Part shown: positions 50,226-59,708 of the stretch, piece by piece | How positions within the stretch are numbered: position 1 is the stretch's first letter | Layout: each line of letters starts with the position of its first letter | Source: MAG-120802 sp049430265 | GTDB lineage: Bacteria > Actinomycetota > Actinomycetes > Nanopelagicales > Nanopelagicaceae | DNA: 64,000 bases | Assembly (NCBI GenBank): GCA_049430265.1 | Contig: JBMTBW010000001.1 | Location: 124,001-188,000, forward strand | Direction of reading: 5' to 3' | Position numbers and translations under genes: made by a program | Notes under the pieces: generated by a model | Databases searched by the model: none | The model's input: the letters and a program-made list of their open reading frames with translations, nothing else | What the model was told of the DNA's origin: nothing

Positions 50226-53200
50226 GTGAGCCAGGGTTTTGTCCATCTACATGTCCATACCGAGTATTCGATGCTCGATGGAGCTGCTCGCATTGAAAAA
50301 TTAGCCGAGGAAGTCGCTCGCTCTGGTGATGGCGCAATTGCAATGACCGATCATGGAAATGTATTCGGCGCATTTGATTTCTATAAAACAATGAATAACG
50401 CTGGAGTTAAACCCATCATTGGAATAGAGGCGTATGTAGCTCCGGAGTCAAGGTTTGATAAGAAGCGAGTGAAGTGGGCTGAGGGCGGGGAAGATGATGT
50501 CTCAGCAGGCGGGGCATATACCCATATGACGCTCTTGGCTGAAAATAATGTTGGCCTTGCTAATTTATTTCGTCTCTCATCCCTTGCCTCGCTTGAAGGT
50601 TTTTACTACAAACCAAGAATGGATCGCGAGTTGCTCTCGCAAAATAGCCAAGGAATTATTGCAACAACGGGATGTGCGGCAGGTGAGATTCAAACTCGTA
50701 TCAGAATGGGGGCCTACAACGAAGCCCGGGCAGCGGCAGCAAATTACCGCGATATTTTCGGAGCAGATAATTACTTTGTTGAAATTATGGATCACGACAT
50801 TGAAATTGAAAGACGCGTTAAAGATGATTTGCTAAAGCTCGCAAAAGAGTTAGGGCTCCCGCTCGTTGCAACAAACGATCTGCACTACACATATGCAGAT
50901 GATGCAAAACATCATGAGGCTCTTCTCTGTATCCAATCCGGCACAACTCTGGCAGATCCGAAGAGATTTAAATTTGAAGGTAAAGAGTATTACCTAAAAG
51001 ATGCAGCAACTATGCGTCGTATCTTTAAAGATCTTGAAATTGCCTGTGATAACACCCTTGCAATTGCTGAAAGATGCAATATAAAGATGCGTGAAAATGA
51101 GAATTTGCTCCCACAATTTGCAGTACCAAAAGGTGAGAGTGAGAACTCTTGGTTAGTCAAAGAAGCTGAAGCTGGATTATTGGAAAAATTTGGAGCAAAG
51201 AGTATGGATGAGATTGCTCCGCAATATCAGGCGAGACTTCACTTTGAATTAGATGTGATGACAAAAATGGGATTTGCAGGTTACTTCTTAGTTGTTGCAG
51301 ATCTTGTAGCTCACGCAAAGAGAGAAGGTATTCGTGTTGGGCCGGGAAGGGGATCGGCTGCAGGATCTTTAGTTTCATATGCTTTAGGAATTACCGGCCT
51401 TGATCCAATTAAGCATGGATTGCTCTTTGAGCGTTTTCTTAATCCAGACCGTATCTCTATGCCTGACATCGACTTGGACTTTGATGAGCGTAGGCGCTCC
51501 GAGATGATCAGGTATGCCACCAATAAATATGGTGATGATCGAGTGGCCCAAATCATTACTTACTCAACTATTAAAACTAAAGCTGCGATAAAAGATGCTG
51601 CCCGAGTTTTAGGTTATCCCTACGCTCTAGGTGAGCGCTTAACCAAGGCGCTACCACCTCCAATTATGGGAAAAGATGTTTCATTTCACGGCGTTTTTGA
51701 TAAGGACGATGAGCGCTACGGCGAAGCGCAAGAATTTAGAAATATATATGAGAGCGACTCTGACTCTAAAACTATTGTAGATATGGCAAGAGGGCTTGAA
51801 GGACTGAAGCGACAGTGGTCAGTTCATGCTGCAGGAGTAATTCTTAGTAGAGAACCTTTGATTGATGTGATTCCAATTCACAAAAGAGATGTGGATGGCT
51901 CGATTATCACTCAGTTTGATATGGGCGCCTGCGAAGCAACAGGGCTATTAAAAATGGACTTTCTCGGACTTCGAAATCTTTCAGTTCTTGATGACTGTCT
52001 AGAAAATATTAAGAACAACCAGGCAAAGACAATTGTTTTAGAATCCTTAGAGTTGTCAGATAAGAAAACCTTTGAATTACTTTCAAGAGGTGAGACTCTG
52101 GGGGTATTTCAATTAGATAGCGCTCCGATTCGAGCCCTGCTTAGATCAATGGCGCCAGATTCATTTGAAGACATTTCAGCTGTTATTGCGCTATATCGCC
52201 CCGGACCTATGGGAGTTAATGCCCATAATGATTACGCAGATCGCAAGAATAAACGTAAGAGAATTGAGCCAATTCATCCTGAGTTAAGTGCGGCCCTTGA
52301 TGAGATTTTGGCAGATACCTATGGACTTATTGTTTATCAAGAACAAGTTATGGCAATTGCACAAAAGCTTGCTGGTTTTTCTCTAGGACGAGCAGATCTA
52401 CTGCGTAAAGCTATGGGTAAGAAGAATAAAGAGATTCTGGATAAAGAGTATGTTCACTTTGAAGAGGGCATGCGAAATAATGGATTTTCAAGTATTGCTA
52501 TCGAAGAGCTTTGGAAGACACTGATTCCATTCTCAGATTACGCCTTTAACCGAGCACATAGTGCAGGCTATGGCGTCCTATCATTTTGGACCGCTTACCT
52601 AAAGGCGAATTATCCAACTGAATATATGGCAGCTCTTCTTACCAGCGTTAGAGATGATAAAGATAAGTCAGCGCTTTACCTTAATGAATCTCGCCGAATG
52701 GGAATTAAAGTTCTGCCTCCTGATGTGAATTTCTCAAATGCTGAGTACACCCCAGGGGGTAGCGACATTAGGTTTGGCCTAACTGCAATTAGAAATATTG
52801 GAGAAAATGTTGTGGCATCGATAGTAAAGAATCGCAGCGAGAAGGGTAACTACACCTCCTTTAGCGATTTTCTAGCTAAAGTCGATGGAACGGTCTGTAA
52901 TAAAAAAACAATAGAGTCATTAATTAAGGCCGGGGCCTTTGATTCACTGGGGCATTCGCGCAAGGGGCTAATGAGTATTTATCTAGAAGCTATTGATTCT
53001 GTTATGGAAGAAAAGCGCGCCCAGGCTATTGGTCAATTTGATTTATTTGGCGGGGCAAATGAAGTGAGCGCAAATGGTATTTCAACTCTGGCGCTAGAAG
53101 TTAGTGATCAGGAGTGGGAAAAGGCGCTGCTACTTTCCTATGAGAGAGAAATGCTGGGTCTATATGTTTCAGATCATCCACTTCTTGGAGTGGAGCATGT

Positions 53201-53747
53201 TTTAAGAAGCGCAACTGATACAACAATTAGTCAGATTTTAGATGAAGGGGTAGTTCACGATCAGATAATCACTATCGCAGGTCTAATCACAGCGGTTCAA
53301 CGAAAAGTTAGTCGGCAAGGACAATCTTGGGCAATTGTCACAGTTGAAGATCTTGAAGGCGCTATCGATGTGCGCTTCTTCTCATCTACCTATCAAACCC
53401 ATGCTCTAAATTTAATTGAAGATCGAATCGTAATTATTCGTGGAAGAATTGATAAACGTGAGGAGACAGCGCAGATTACGGCTCTTGAGCTAAATCTTGC
53501 CGACATAAATCAAGCACCAATTGGTCCCTTTGTAATCAAACTTGAAGCCGAGCGATGCACACCTCCTGTTGTAGATCGAATGAAGGAGATATTGCGCTCC
53601 CATCCTGGAACTAGAGAAGTCCATCTAAAAATTGAAGGTGGCGCAAAGAACACAATTCTTAAGCTCGATGATGGATTGAAAATCACTGCCTCACCAAGCT
53701 TGAGCGCAGATCTCAAGTCAATTCTCGGTCCAGACTGTTTAGTTTAA
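50226..53747 (+). CDS. dnaE1: DNA polymerase III alpha subunit, replicative
   Basis: A 1173-residue C-family polymerase. It opens with the PHP domain FVHLHVHTEYSMLDGAAR. The catalytic core has GPGRGSAAGSLV (about residue 378) and MPDIDLDFDERRR (about 417), and later VYQEQVM and 'AFNRAHSAGYG' (about 777). The OB-fold starts near 'ITIAGLITAVQRK' (about 1017). Unlike DnaE2 the length is that of a replicative enzyme. The start is the GTG at 50226. A longer upstream frame overlaps rluD and has no similarity. Confidence 0.96.
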   Translation: MSQGFVHLHVHTEYSMLDGAARIEKLAEEVARSGDGAIAMTDHGNVFGAFDFYKTMNNAGVKPIIGIEAYVAPESRFDKKRVKWAEGGEDDVSAGGAYTHMTLLAENNVGLANLFRLSSLASLEGFYYKPRMDRELLSQNSQGIIATTGCAAGEIQTRIRMGAYNEARAAAANYRDIFGADNYFVEIMDHDIEIERRVKDDLLKLAKELGLPLVATNDLHYTYADDAKHHEALLCIQSGTTLADPKRFKFEGKEYYLKDAATMRRIFKDLEIACDNTLAIAERCNIKMRENENLLPQFAVPKGESENSWLVKEAEAGLLEKFGAKSMDEIAPQYQARLHFELDVMTKMGFAGYFLVVADLVAHAKREGIRVGPGRGSAAGSLVSYALGITGLDPIKHGLLFERFLNPDRISMPDIDLDFDERRRSEMIRYATNKYGDDRVAQIITYSTIKTKAAIKDAARVLGYPYALGERLTKALPPPIMGKDVSFHGVFDKDDERYGEAQEFRNIYESDSDSKTIVDMARGLEGLKRQWSVHAAGVILSREPLIDVIPIHKRDVDGSIITQFDMGACEATGLLKMDFLGLRNLSVLDDCLENIKNNQAKTIVLESLELSDKKTFELLSRGETLGVFQLDSAPIRALLRSMAPDSFEDISAVIALYRPGPMGVNAHNDYADRKNKRKRIEPIHPELSAALDEILADTYGLIVYQEQVMAIAQKLAGFSLGRADLLRKAMGKKNKEILDKEYVHFEEGMRNNGFSSIAIEELWKTLIPFSDYAFNRAHSAGYGVLSFWTAYLKANYPTEYMAALLTSVRDDKDKSALYLNESRRMGIKVLPPDVNFSNAEYTPGGSDIRFGLTAIRNIGENVVASIVKNRSEKGNYTSFSDFLAKVDGTVCNKKTIESLIKAGAFDSLGHSRKGLMSIYLEAIDSVMEEKRAQAIGQFDLFGGANEVSANGISTLALEVSDQEWEKALLLSYEREMLGLYVSDHPLLGVEHVLRSATDTTISQILDEGVVHDQIITIAGLITAVQRKVSRQGQSWAIVTVEDLEGAIDVRFFSSTYQTHALNLIEDRIVIIRGRIDKREETAQITALELNLADINQAPIGPFVIKLEAERCTPPVVDRMKEILRSHPGTREVHLKIEGGAKNTILKLDDGLKITASPSLSADLKSILGPDCLV

Positions 53748-53785
53748 GCAGAGATAACTCTCTGCAAGATTAGAGGCAGTGCACT

Positions 53786-53791
53786 TAGAAT
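53786..53791 (+). promoter_or_regulatory. Candidate -10 of priA-trp genes
   Basis: TAGAAT ends 7 nt before the ATG at 53799; an upstream CTGCAA (53762-53767) has 18-nt spacing. Leaderless start likely. Confidence 0.45.
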
Positions 53792-53798
53792 AGTGCGA

Positions 53799-54524
53799 AT
53801 GAAAAAATTGGAGTTACTACCTGCCCTTGATATCCGCGCCGGAGAGGCAGTCCGACTGATTCAAGGTGATCCCCGTCAGCAGAGTAAGTATGGATCTGCC
53901 CTAGATGTAGCACTTGAATTTCAAAGTGCTGGTGCAGAGTGGATTCACCTAGTTGATTTAGATGCAGCGTTTCGAACTGGCTCCAATTATGATCTTTTAG
54001 TAGAAGTTATTGGAAAATTAGATGTAAAGATCCAGTTATCAGGTGGAATTCGAGATCAAGAGTCTTTGGAGCGCGCACTTGCGACAGGGTGCCACCGAGT
54101 TAATCTCTCTACTTCAGCGCTTCTAGATTTGTCATGGTGTGAATCTGTAATCAAACGTTTTGGCGAAAGAGTTGCCGTAGGACTCGATGTAACAGGAAGA
54201 ACATTGGCGGCGCGAGGTGATAGTCAAGAGGTCGGCGACATATTTGAAGTTCTAAAGCAATTAGATGGCTACGGTAGCTCTAGATATGTATTAACTGATG
54301 TGAGTAGGGATGGAACGCTTCAGGGACCAAACCTTAATCTGATCAAGTCAGTTTGTTCAGAAACAGATAGACCAGTAATTGCATCTGGAGGAATCTCGCA
54401 GTTAAGCGACATTCAATCTCTTCGAGAGCTGACAGAAATAGGGGTAGAAGGAGCAATTATTGGCAAGGCTTTGTATGCCCATAACTTCACTATTGGACAA
54501 GCCCTAGAAGAAGCAGAAAAATGA
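53799..54524 (+). CDS. priA: Bifunctional HisA/TrpF isomerase PriA
   Basis: A 241-residue (beta-alpha)8 barrel. In actinobacteria one enzyme, PriA, isomerises both ProFAR (histidine pathway) and phosphoribosylanthranilate (tryptophan pathway). ALDIRAGEAVRLIQGD carries the general base Asp, SGGIRDQ and LTDVSRDGT carry the second acid and phosphate sites. No trpF is seen in the following trp genes, which fits dual function. The ATG at 53799 is preferred over the GTG at 53793 because of the promoter spacing. Confidence 0.9.
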   Translation: MKKLELLPALDIRAGEAVRLIQGDPRQQSKYGSALDVALEFQSAGAEWIHLVDLDAAFRTGSNYDLLVEVIGKLDVKIQLSGGIRDQESLERALATGCHRVNLSTSALLDLSWCESVIKRFGERVAVGLDVTGRTLAARGDSQEVGDIFEVLKQLDGYGSSRYVLTDVSRDGTLQGPNLNLIKSVCSETDRPVIASGGISQLSDIQSLRELTEIGVEGAIIGKALYAHNFTIGQALEEAEK

Positions 54525-54577
54525 ATACTATGAGACTGACTCAAATTGAAGCGGTCAAAAATGCAGAAGGTAAATAA
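54521..54577 (+). CDS. Possible 18-codon ORF between priA and trpE
   Basis: An ATG overlaps the priA stop (ATGA) and opens a frame of 18 codons whose TAA directly abuts the trpE ATG. The peptide has no tryptophan, so it is not a classical trp leader. It may only pass ribosomes from priA to trpE. No homologue is recognised. Confidence 0.25.
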   Translation: MNTMRLTQIEAVKNAEGK

Positions 54578-56083
54578 ATGGAGCGAATGAACCTTGAACA
54601 GTTTCGCTCCTATGCGAAGGAATATAATGTCATTCCTGTTTCGCAAGTACTGCTTGCAGATAATGAAACTCCACTGACTCTATATTCAAAGTTAGCTCAA
54701 AATCGTGAGAATACATTTCTTTTAGAGTCAGCAGAGCATGGTGGAGCTTGGTCTAGATACTCTTTTATTGGCGTTCGAAGTGAAGCAACCCTTACCGAGA
54801 AAAACGGAGTTGCTCATTGGCTTGGAAGTATGCCAGCAGGTGCGCCAAATGGAATTGATCCTTTAGAGGCTCTAATGATTGCCTCTAAACATCTTCGATC
54901 GCCAAAGATTGAAAATCTCCCACCATTAACAGGTGGCTTAGTCGGCTATATGGGCTATGACGCGGTGCGAAGGCTGGAGAAACTTCCAAATTTAGGAATT
55001 GATGAATTAAAGCTGCCAGAGATTGCATTTATGTTGACTACAGATTTAGCTGTTTATGATCATCTTCAAGGAACTGTGATTCTGATAGCTAATGCTATTA
55101 ATTGGGATGGCTCCGATGAACGAGTAGATCTTGCATATCAATCGGCTATAAAGAGATTGGATCAAATGCAGGAGGCGCTTCTAAATAAGATAGATAGCAA
55201 TATTTCTAAGATAGGAAAGAAGTCAGCGCCAAGCTTTACTGCTAATTTCACTAAAGATCAATTCTGTAAAAGCGTTGAAAGCATCAAAGAACGGATTAGA
55301 TCTGGCGAAGCATTCCAAGTTGTTTTATCTCAGAGATTTACGATGAATTGCCAAGCATCCTCACTTGATGCGTATCGAATGCTTAGGCTCCACAACCCCA
55401 GTCCATATATGTATCACTTCAGATTTGCAGATGGGTTAAGTGTTGTTGGCTCAAGTCCAGAGGCGTTGGTTAAAGTCACTGGTAGTGAAGTAATGGTGCA
55501 TCCCATTGCCGGAACTCGAAAACGTTCAACAAATCAAGAAGAAGACTTAAGGCTAGGCGAGGAGCTTTTGGCAGATCCTAAAGAACGCGCTGAGCATCTA
55601 ATGCTGGTAGATCTTGGAAGAAATGATTTGGGAAGAGTTTGCGCACCGGGCAGCGTAAATGTTGTGGAGTTTATGCAAATTGAGAGATATTCACATGTCA
55701 TGCATATTGTCTCAACTGTCATGGGTGAGCTAGATAGCGCTAAGTCATCTGTGGAGGCCTTATATGCAGTATTTCCTGCAGGCACTCTCTCAGGAGCACC
55801 TAAGCCCAGAGCGATGGAGATAATTGAAGAGTTAGAACCATCAAGACGAGGAATCTACGGTGGCGCAATTGGGTATATAGATTTCGCTGGGAATCTTGAT
55901 ACTTGTATTGCTATCAGAACTGCAGTGATAAAAGATGAGAAAGCATATGTGCAAGCAGGAGCTGGAATAGTGGCAGATTCAAACCCAGTTAGTGAATATG
56001 AGGAGTGCCTCAATAAAGCCGCGGCAGTGCTTGGCGCAATTGAAGCGGCAAACTCACTAGAACCAATTGGAGAAAAGGACTAG
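54578..56083 (+). CDS. trpE: Anthranilate synthase component I
   Basis: A 501-residue chorismate-binding enzyme making anthranilate, the first step to tryptophan. The N-terminus has the feedback motif LLES (about residue 48) within FLLESAEHGGAWSRYSFIG, suggesting inhibition by tryptophan. The catalytic part has FQVVLSQRF, PSPYMYHF, HPIAGTRKR (about 308), 'DLGRNDLGRV', and AGTLSGAPKPRAME. The glutaminase TrpG and TrpD are not in the window. It is followed by trpC after 5 nt. Confidence 0.95.
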   Translation: MERMNLEQFRSYAKEYNVIPVSQVLLADNETPLTLYSKLAQNRENTFLLESAEHGGAWSRYSFIGVRSEATLTEKNGVAHWLGSMPAGAPNGIDPLEALMIASKHLRSPKIENLPPLTGGLVGYMGYDAVRRLEKLPNLGIDELKLPEIAFMLTTDLAVYDHLQGTVILIANAINWDGSDERVDLAYQSAIKRLDQMQEALLNKIDSNISKIGKKSAPSFTANFTKDQFCKSVESIKERIRSGEAFQVVLSQRFTMNCQASSLDAYRMLRLHNPSPYMYHFRFADGLSVVGSSPEALVKVTGSEVMVHPIAGTRKRSTNQEEDLRLGEELLADPKERAEHLMLVDLGRNDLGRVCAPGSVNVVEFMQIERYSHVMHIVSTVMGELDSAKSSVEALYAVFPAGTLSGAPKPRAMEIIEELEPSRRGIYGGAIGYIDFAGNLDTCIAIRTAVIKDEKAYVQAGAGIVADSNPVSEYEECLNKAAAVLGAIEAANSLEPIGEKD

Positions 56084-56088
56084 CTGCG

Positions 56089-56868
56089 ATGAGCGTTCTT
56101 AATTCAATAATCGCTGGTGTTTTAGAAGATCAAGCTAGGCGCCAACTATCTAACTCTGAGCTAGAGGAGAAAATGGCATTAGCTGCTAAGCCCCTAGATG
56201 TTTTGGCAGCTCTTAACAGAGAGAAATTTTCAATCATTGCAGAAGTTAAGCGATCAAGCCCTAGTAAAGGGTCCCTTGCCGAAATACCTTCTCCAGAAAG
56301 ACTTGCAAGACAATATCAAGAAGGCGGAGCAGCAGTTATTAGCGTCTTAACTGAGCAGAGACGCTTTGGTGGTTCGCTTGAAGATTTTGAAAAAGTTAGA
56401 GGCGAAGTCACAATTCCACTTCTACGAAAAGACTTTATAGTCAATGAGTATCTAGTCAAAGAATCAAGAGCCTATGGTGCAGATCTGATTCTTCTAATTG
56501 TTGCAGCGCTAGGCGATGAAGAGTTAAAACGGCTCTATGAGCTAGTGGTAAGTCTTGGAATGCACGCACTCATTGAGATTCACAATCAAGAAGAACTTGA
56601 GCGGGCACTTGCTATAAGCCCAAAAATAATTGGAGTAAATGCACGAAATCTAAAAACTTTAGAAATTGATCAGAGTAACTTCGCAAAACTACTGCCTCAG
56701 ATTCCATCCGGAATCGTTCGTATTGCTGAGTCAGGTATGTCTGGGCCAAGTGATGGGCAAAGTGCTTTGATTGCTGGAGCAGATGCGATCTTGGTAGGAG
56801 AGGCTCTAGTTAAATCAGAAAATCCTGCCGATAGCGTTCGCGAATTCTTAAATGTTGCAAACTCTTGA
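56089..56868 (+). CDS. trpC: Indole-3-glycerol-phosphate synthase
   Basis: A 259-residue TIM-barrel enzyme. IIAEVKRSSPSKG (about residue 46) carries the catalytic lysine. LRKDFIVNEYLVKESRAYGAD (about 113-133), HNQEELERA, GVNARNL and IAESGMSGPSD complete the active site and phosphate-binding loops. It is a monofunctional TrpC, as usual in actinobacteria. It directly follows trpE and its end touches trpB. Confidence 0.95.
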   Translation: MSVLNSIIAGVLEDQARRQLSNSELEEKMALAAKPLDVLAALNREKFSIIAEVKRSSPSKGSLAEIPSPERLARQYQEGGAAVISVLTEQRRFGGSLEDFEKVRGEVTIPLLRKDFIVNEYLVKESRAYGADLILLIVAALGDEELKRLYELVVSLGMHALIEIHNQEELERALAISPKIIGVNARNLKTLEIDQSNFAKLLPQIPSGIVRIAESGMSGPSDGQSALIAGADAILVGEALVKSENPADSVREFLNVANS

Positions 56869-56888
56869 AGGAAAGTAGACTAAAGGGT

Positions 56889-58079
56889 ATGGAGCGCATT
56901 GAACTTGTTGGCCACTTTGGCCCTTATGGTGGGCGCTTTGTCCCAGAGGCTCTAATTGGCGCGCTGGATGAATTAGAGGCAGCTCATAACTCGGCTTCTA
57001 AAGATCCTGAATTTCAAAGAGAACTTAACCATTTACATAAGAGCTATACCGGTCGGCCATCAATAATTACTGAGGCTAAGAGATTTGCCGAGCATGCTGG
57101 AAATGCAAGAATTCTTTTAAAGCGTGAAGATTTGAATCACACTGGAAGCCATAAGATTAATAATGTTCTTGGTCAAGCACTTCTCACCAAACGAATGGGC
57201 AAGAAGCGAATAATCGCTGAAACTGGAGCAGGCCAACATGGTGTTGCTTCAGCAACTGCAGCAGCCCTACTTGGTCTTGAGTGTGTGGTTTATATGGGCG
57301 AGGAAGATACAAAACGCCAATCTCTAAACGTCGCCAGAATGAAGTTGCTTGGCGCAACTGTTGTTCCAGTTACAACTGGCTCTAGAACTCTAAAAGATGC
57401 TATTAATGAAGCGATGCGTGATTGGGTAACTAACGTTTCAACTACTCACTACCTATTAGGAACTGTTGCTGGTCCTCATCCTTTCCCAACTATGGTGAGA
57501 GATTTTCATCGCATAATTGGAATTGAAGCAAGGCAGCAAGTATTAGAGATGACTGGAAGGCTTCCAGATGCAGTTTTAGCTTGCGTTGGCGGAGGATCTA
57601 ATGCGATAGGAATATTCCATCCTTTTATTGATGATGCGGGAGTGCGATTGATTGGGTTAGAAGCTGGTGGTGCCGGAGTTGAAAGTGGTAAACACGCTGC
57701 AACTATTGTGGGTGGGACACCTGGAGTTCTTCATGGCACCAGGTCTTATCTACTTCAAGATAGTGATGGGCAAACCATCGAGTCTCATTCAATCTCTGCT
57801 GGCCTTGATTATCCAGGAGTAGGCCCAGAGCATGCCTACTTGCATGACATTGGACGAGCTGAATATCGCGCAATCACCGATGACCAAGCGATGCATGCCT
57901 TCTCACTACTTTCAAAGAGTGAGGGAATAATTCCAGCAATCGAGACTGCACACGCACTTGCTGGAGCGCTTCAAGTTGGCAATGAACTGGGAAGTGGTGC
58001 AATCCTTCTAATTAATCTCTCAGGACGCGGTGATAAAGATGTTCAAACTGCTGCGCAGTACTTTGGAATTCCACTCTAG
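56889..58079 (+). CDS. trpB: Tryptophan synthase beta chain
   Basis: A 396-residue PLP enzyme that joins indole and serine. It begins with FGPYGGRFVPEAL, has HTGSHKINN (about residue 85) with the PLP lysine, AETGAGQHG (about residue 108), CVGGGSNAIG (about 231) and SAGLDYPGVGPEH. These are of the TrpB1 type that works with TrpA. I take ATG 56889 as the start, after GAAGGAAAG and AAAGGG; a TTG at 56865 is also in frame. Confidence 0.96.
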   Translation: MERIELVGHFGPYGGRFVPEALIGALDELEAAHNSASKDPEFQRELNHLHKSYTGRPSIITEAKRFAEHAGNARILLKREDLNHTGSHKINNVLGQALLTKRMGKKRIIAETGAGQHGVASATAAALLGLECVVYMGEEDTKRQSLNVARMKLLGATVVPVTTGSRTLKDAINEAMRDWVTNVSTTHYLLGTVAGPHPFPTMVRDFHRIIGIEARQQVLEMTGRLPDAVLACVGGGSNAIGIFHPFIDDAGVRLIGLEAGGAGVESGKHAATIVGGTPGVLHGTRSYLLQDSDGQTIESHSISAGLDYPGVGPEHAYLHDIGRAEYRAITDDQAMHAFSLLSKSEGIIPAIETAHALAGALQVGNELGSGAILLINLSGRGDKDVQTAAQYFGIPL

Positions 58080-58093
58080 GATTACTGCAATCA

Positions 58094-58897
58094 ATGAGTA
58101 AAGAGAGTTTGGCGCAGGTCTTTGCACGAGCCAAGAGCGAAAATAGAGCAGCCCTTATCGGTTATATGCCAGCCGGCTTTCCAACCCTTGAAGGATCCAA
58201 AGAATTAATAAGGGCGCTAATTGCTGGTGGAGTAGACATCGTCGAAGTGGGTTTTGCATATAGCGATCCAGTTATGGATGGAGCGATAATTCAAGAAGCT
58301 GCTGAGATTGCTCTAAGAAATAAAACTGGCGCTAAGGAAGTTTTGGAAGTTGTTTCTGGCGTGAGTGTTCCATCTTTAGTTATGTCTTATTGGAATCCGA
58401 TTGAGCGATTTGGTGTTAAGGAATTCACAAAGGCTCTTGCTAGTGCGGGGGGAGTTGGAGTCATAACTCCAGATCTAACTATTGAAGAGTCAGGTGATTG
58501 GATTGATGAGACTGAGAGAAATGACTTGCATCGCGTTTATGTTGTTGCTCCCAGCACAGATGATTCAAGATTAGCCAAAGTTGCAGATAAGTGCTCTGGA
58601 TTTATTTATGCAGCAAGTCTTATGGGAGTAACTGGAGCAAGAAACTCTCTGTCAGATAGTGCCAGTGAATTAGTTGCAAGACTTCGCAAGGTTTCAGATC
58701 TTCCAATCGCGGTGGGCCTTGGAGTATCCACTGCGAAGCAGGCTGCAGATGTTGCAAAGTTTGCCGATGGGGTCATTGTGGGCTCAGCATTTATTAAGTT
58801 AGTACTACAGGCTCCTGATATCACCCAGGCATGCAAAAACGTTACCTTGTTAGCTCGTGAGTTGTCTGATGGGGTCAGACAGGGCCGAGTCGGCTAG
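58094..58897 (+). CDS. trpA: Tryptophan synthase alpha chain
   Basis: A 267-residue TIM-barrel lyase that releases indole from indole-3-glycerol phosphate. VDIVEVGFAYSDPVMDG carries both catalytic acids (Glu and Asp, about residues 50-62). VITPDLTIEES, YAASLMGVTGAR and GLGVSTAKQA (phosphate-binding) complete it. It forms the alpha2-beta2 complex with TrpB, encoded 14 nt upstream. Confidence 0.95.
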   Translation: MSKESLAQVFARAKSENRAALIGYMPAGFPTLEGSKELIRALIAGGVDIVEVGFAYSDPVMDGAIIQEAAEIALRNKTGAKEVLEVVSGVSVPSLVMSYWNPIERFGVKEFTKALASAGGVGVITPDLTIEESGDWIDETERNDLHRVYVVAPSTDDSRLAKVADKCSGFIYAASLMGVTGARNSLSDSASELVARLRKVSDLPIAVGLGVSTAKQAADVAKFADGVIVGSAFIKLVLQAPDITQACKNVTLLARELSDGVRQGRVG

Positions 58898-58961
58898 TTT
58901 CTAGAACTTGGTTTAGACTTATAGCCATACGTAGTCAGGAAAATCTAAAGGAGTAGGAATA

Positions 58962-59708
58962 GTGCCAAAAGAACCGCGCCAAAGAAAAGTAAGTAACTCT
59001 GCTAAATCTGGAGATACTGTCACTAGAAATATCGTGATTGGCATGATTGCACTTGTAGTCTTATCTGGAGTTATCTTCACTGTTTTGGATAAGAGATCTG
59101 GTTCTAGCGTTGCACTTCCTGCATCGATTGAGAGCATCTCAAGTGCTAACAATGGTGAGCCTTTAACTCCAACGATTTCTCCAGAGGCAGATTATGGTGT
59201 GGTCTTTAACGCCGATAGCCCACTAAAAATTGATGTCTGGGAAGATTTTCAATGTCCATATTGCAAGTTCTTTGAAGATGCGATGGGTGATTACTTAGAG
59301 ACTTTAATTAGAGAGAAGCAAGCAGAAGTTACCTATCACATGGCATCATTTCTAGGGCAGGAGTCAGTTCGCGCCTCCAATGCTGCAAATTGCGCAGTGC
59401 CTGAGGGAAGATTTATTGAGTATCACAGAGCGCTCTTTGATATCCAAGGCGGGGAGAACAGCGGGCTATTTTCTAACAAGAATCTAGTTGAAATTGGCAC
59501 GCGCCTTGGAATAACTAGTGAGAGCTTTGCCAACTGCGTCAACAACAATGAATCAGGTGATGTAGTTGAAAACGTAGCATCTTCAATGAAGAAAAATGGC
59601 GTTGAGGGAACTCCTACGGTATTTATTAACGGCAAAGCGTGGAATCGCACCACCTCTGAATTTAGATTAGAGGAGTTTAAGGCGGCGGTCGAAGCAGCTA
59701 AGCAGTGA
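58962..59708 (+). CDS. DsbA-family thioredoxin-fold protein, membrane-anchored
   Basis: A 248-residue exported oxidoreductase. A short cytoplasmic N-terminus and one signal-anchor helix (about residues 23-44) precede a linker and a DsbA-like thioredoxin domain with the active-site CPYC in EDFQCPYCKFFE (about residues 93-104). TPTVFINGKAW is the cis-proline loop. It acts outside the membrane in disulfide formation or isomerisation. The start is a GTG after AAGGAG. It is placed between trpA and lgt, as in other actinobacteria, and overlaps lgt by GTGA. Confidence 0.88.
   Translation: MPKEPRQRKVSNSAKSGDTVTRNIVIGMIALVVLSGVIFTVLDKRSGSSVALPASIESISSANNGEPLTPTISPEADYGVVFNADSPLKIDVWEDFQCPYCKFFEDAMGDYLETLIREKQAEVTYHMASFLGQESVRASNAANCAVPEGRFIEYHRALFDIQGGENSGLFSNKNLVEIGTRLGITSESFANCVNNNESGDVVENVASSMKKNGVEGTPTVFINGKAWNRTTSEFRLEEFKAAVEAAKQ

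Noticed and set aside
54521..54577. trp leader peptide and attenuator
   Set aside because: No Trp codons, no alternative hairpins and no terminator are present.
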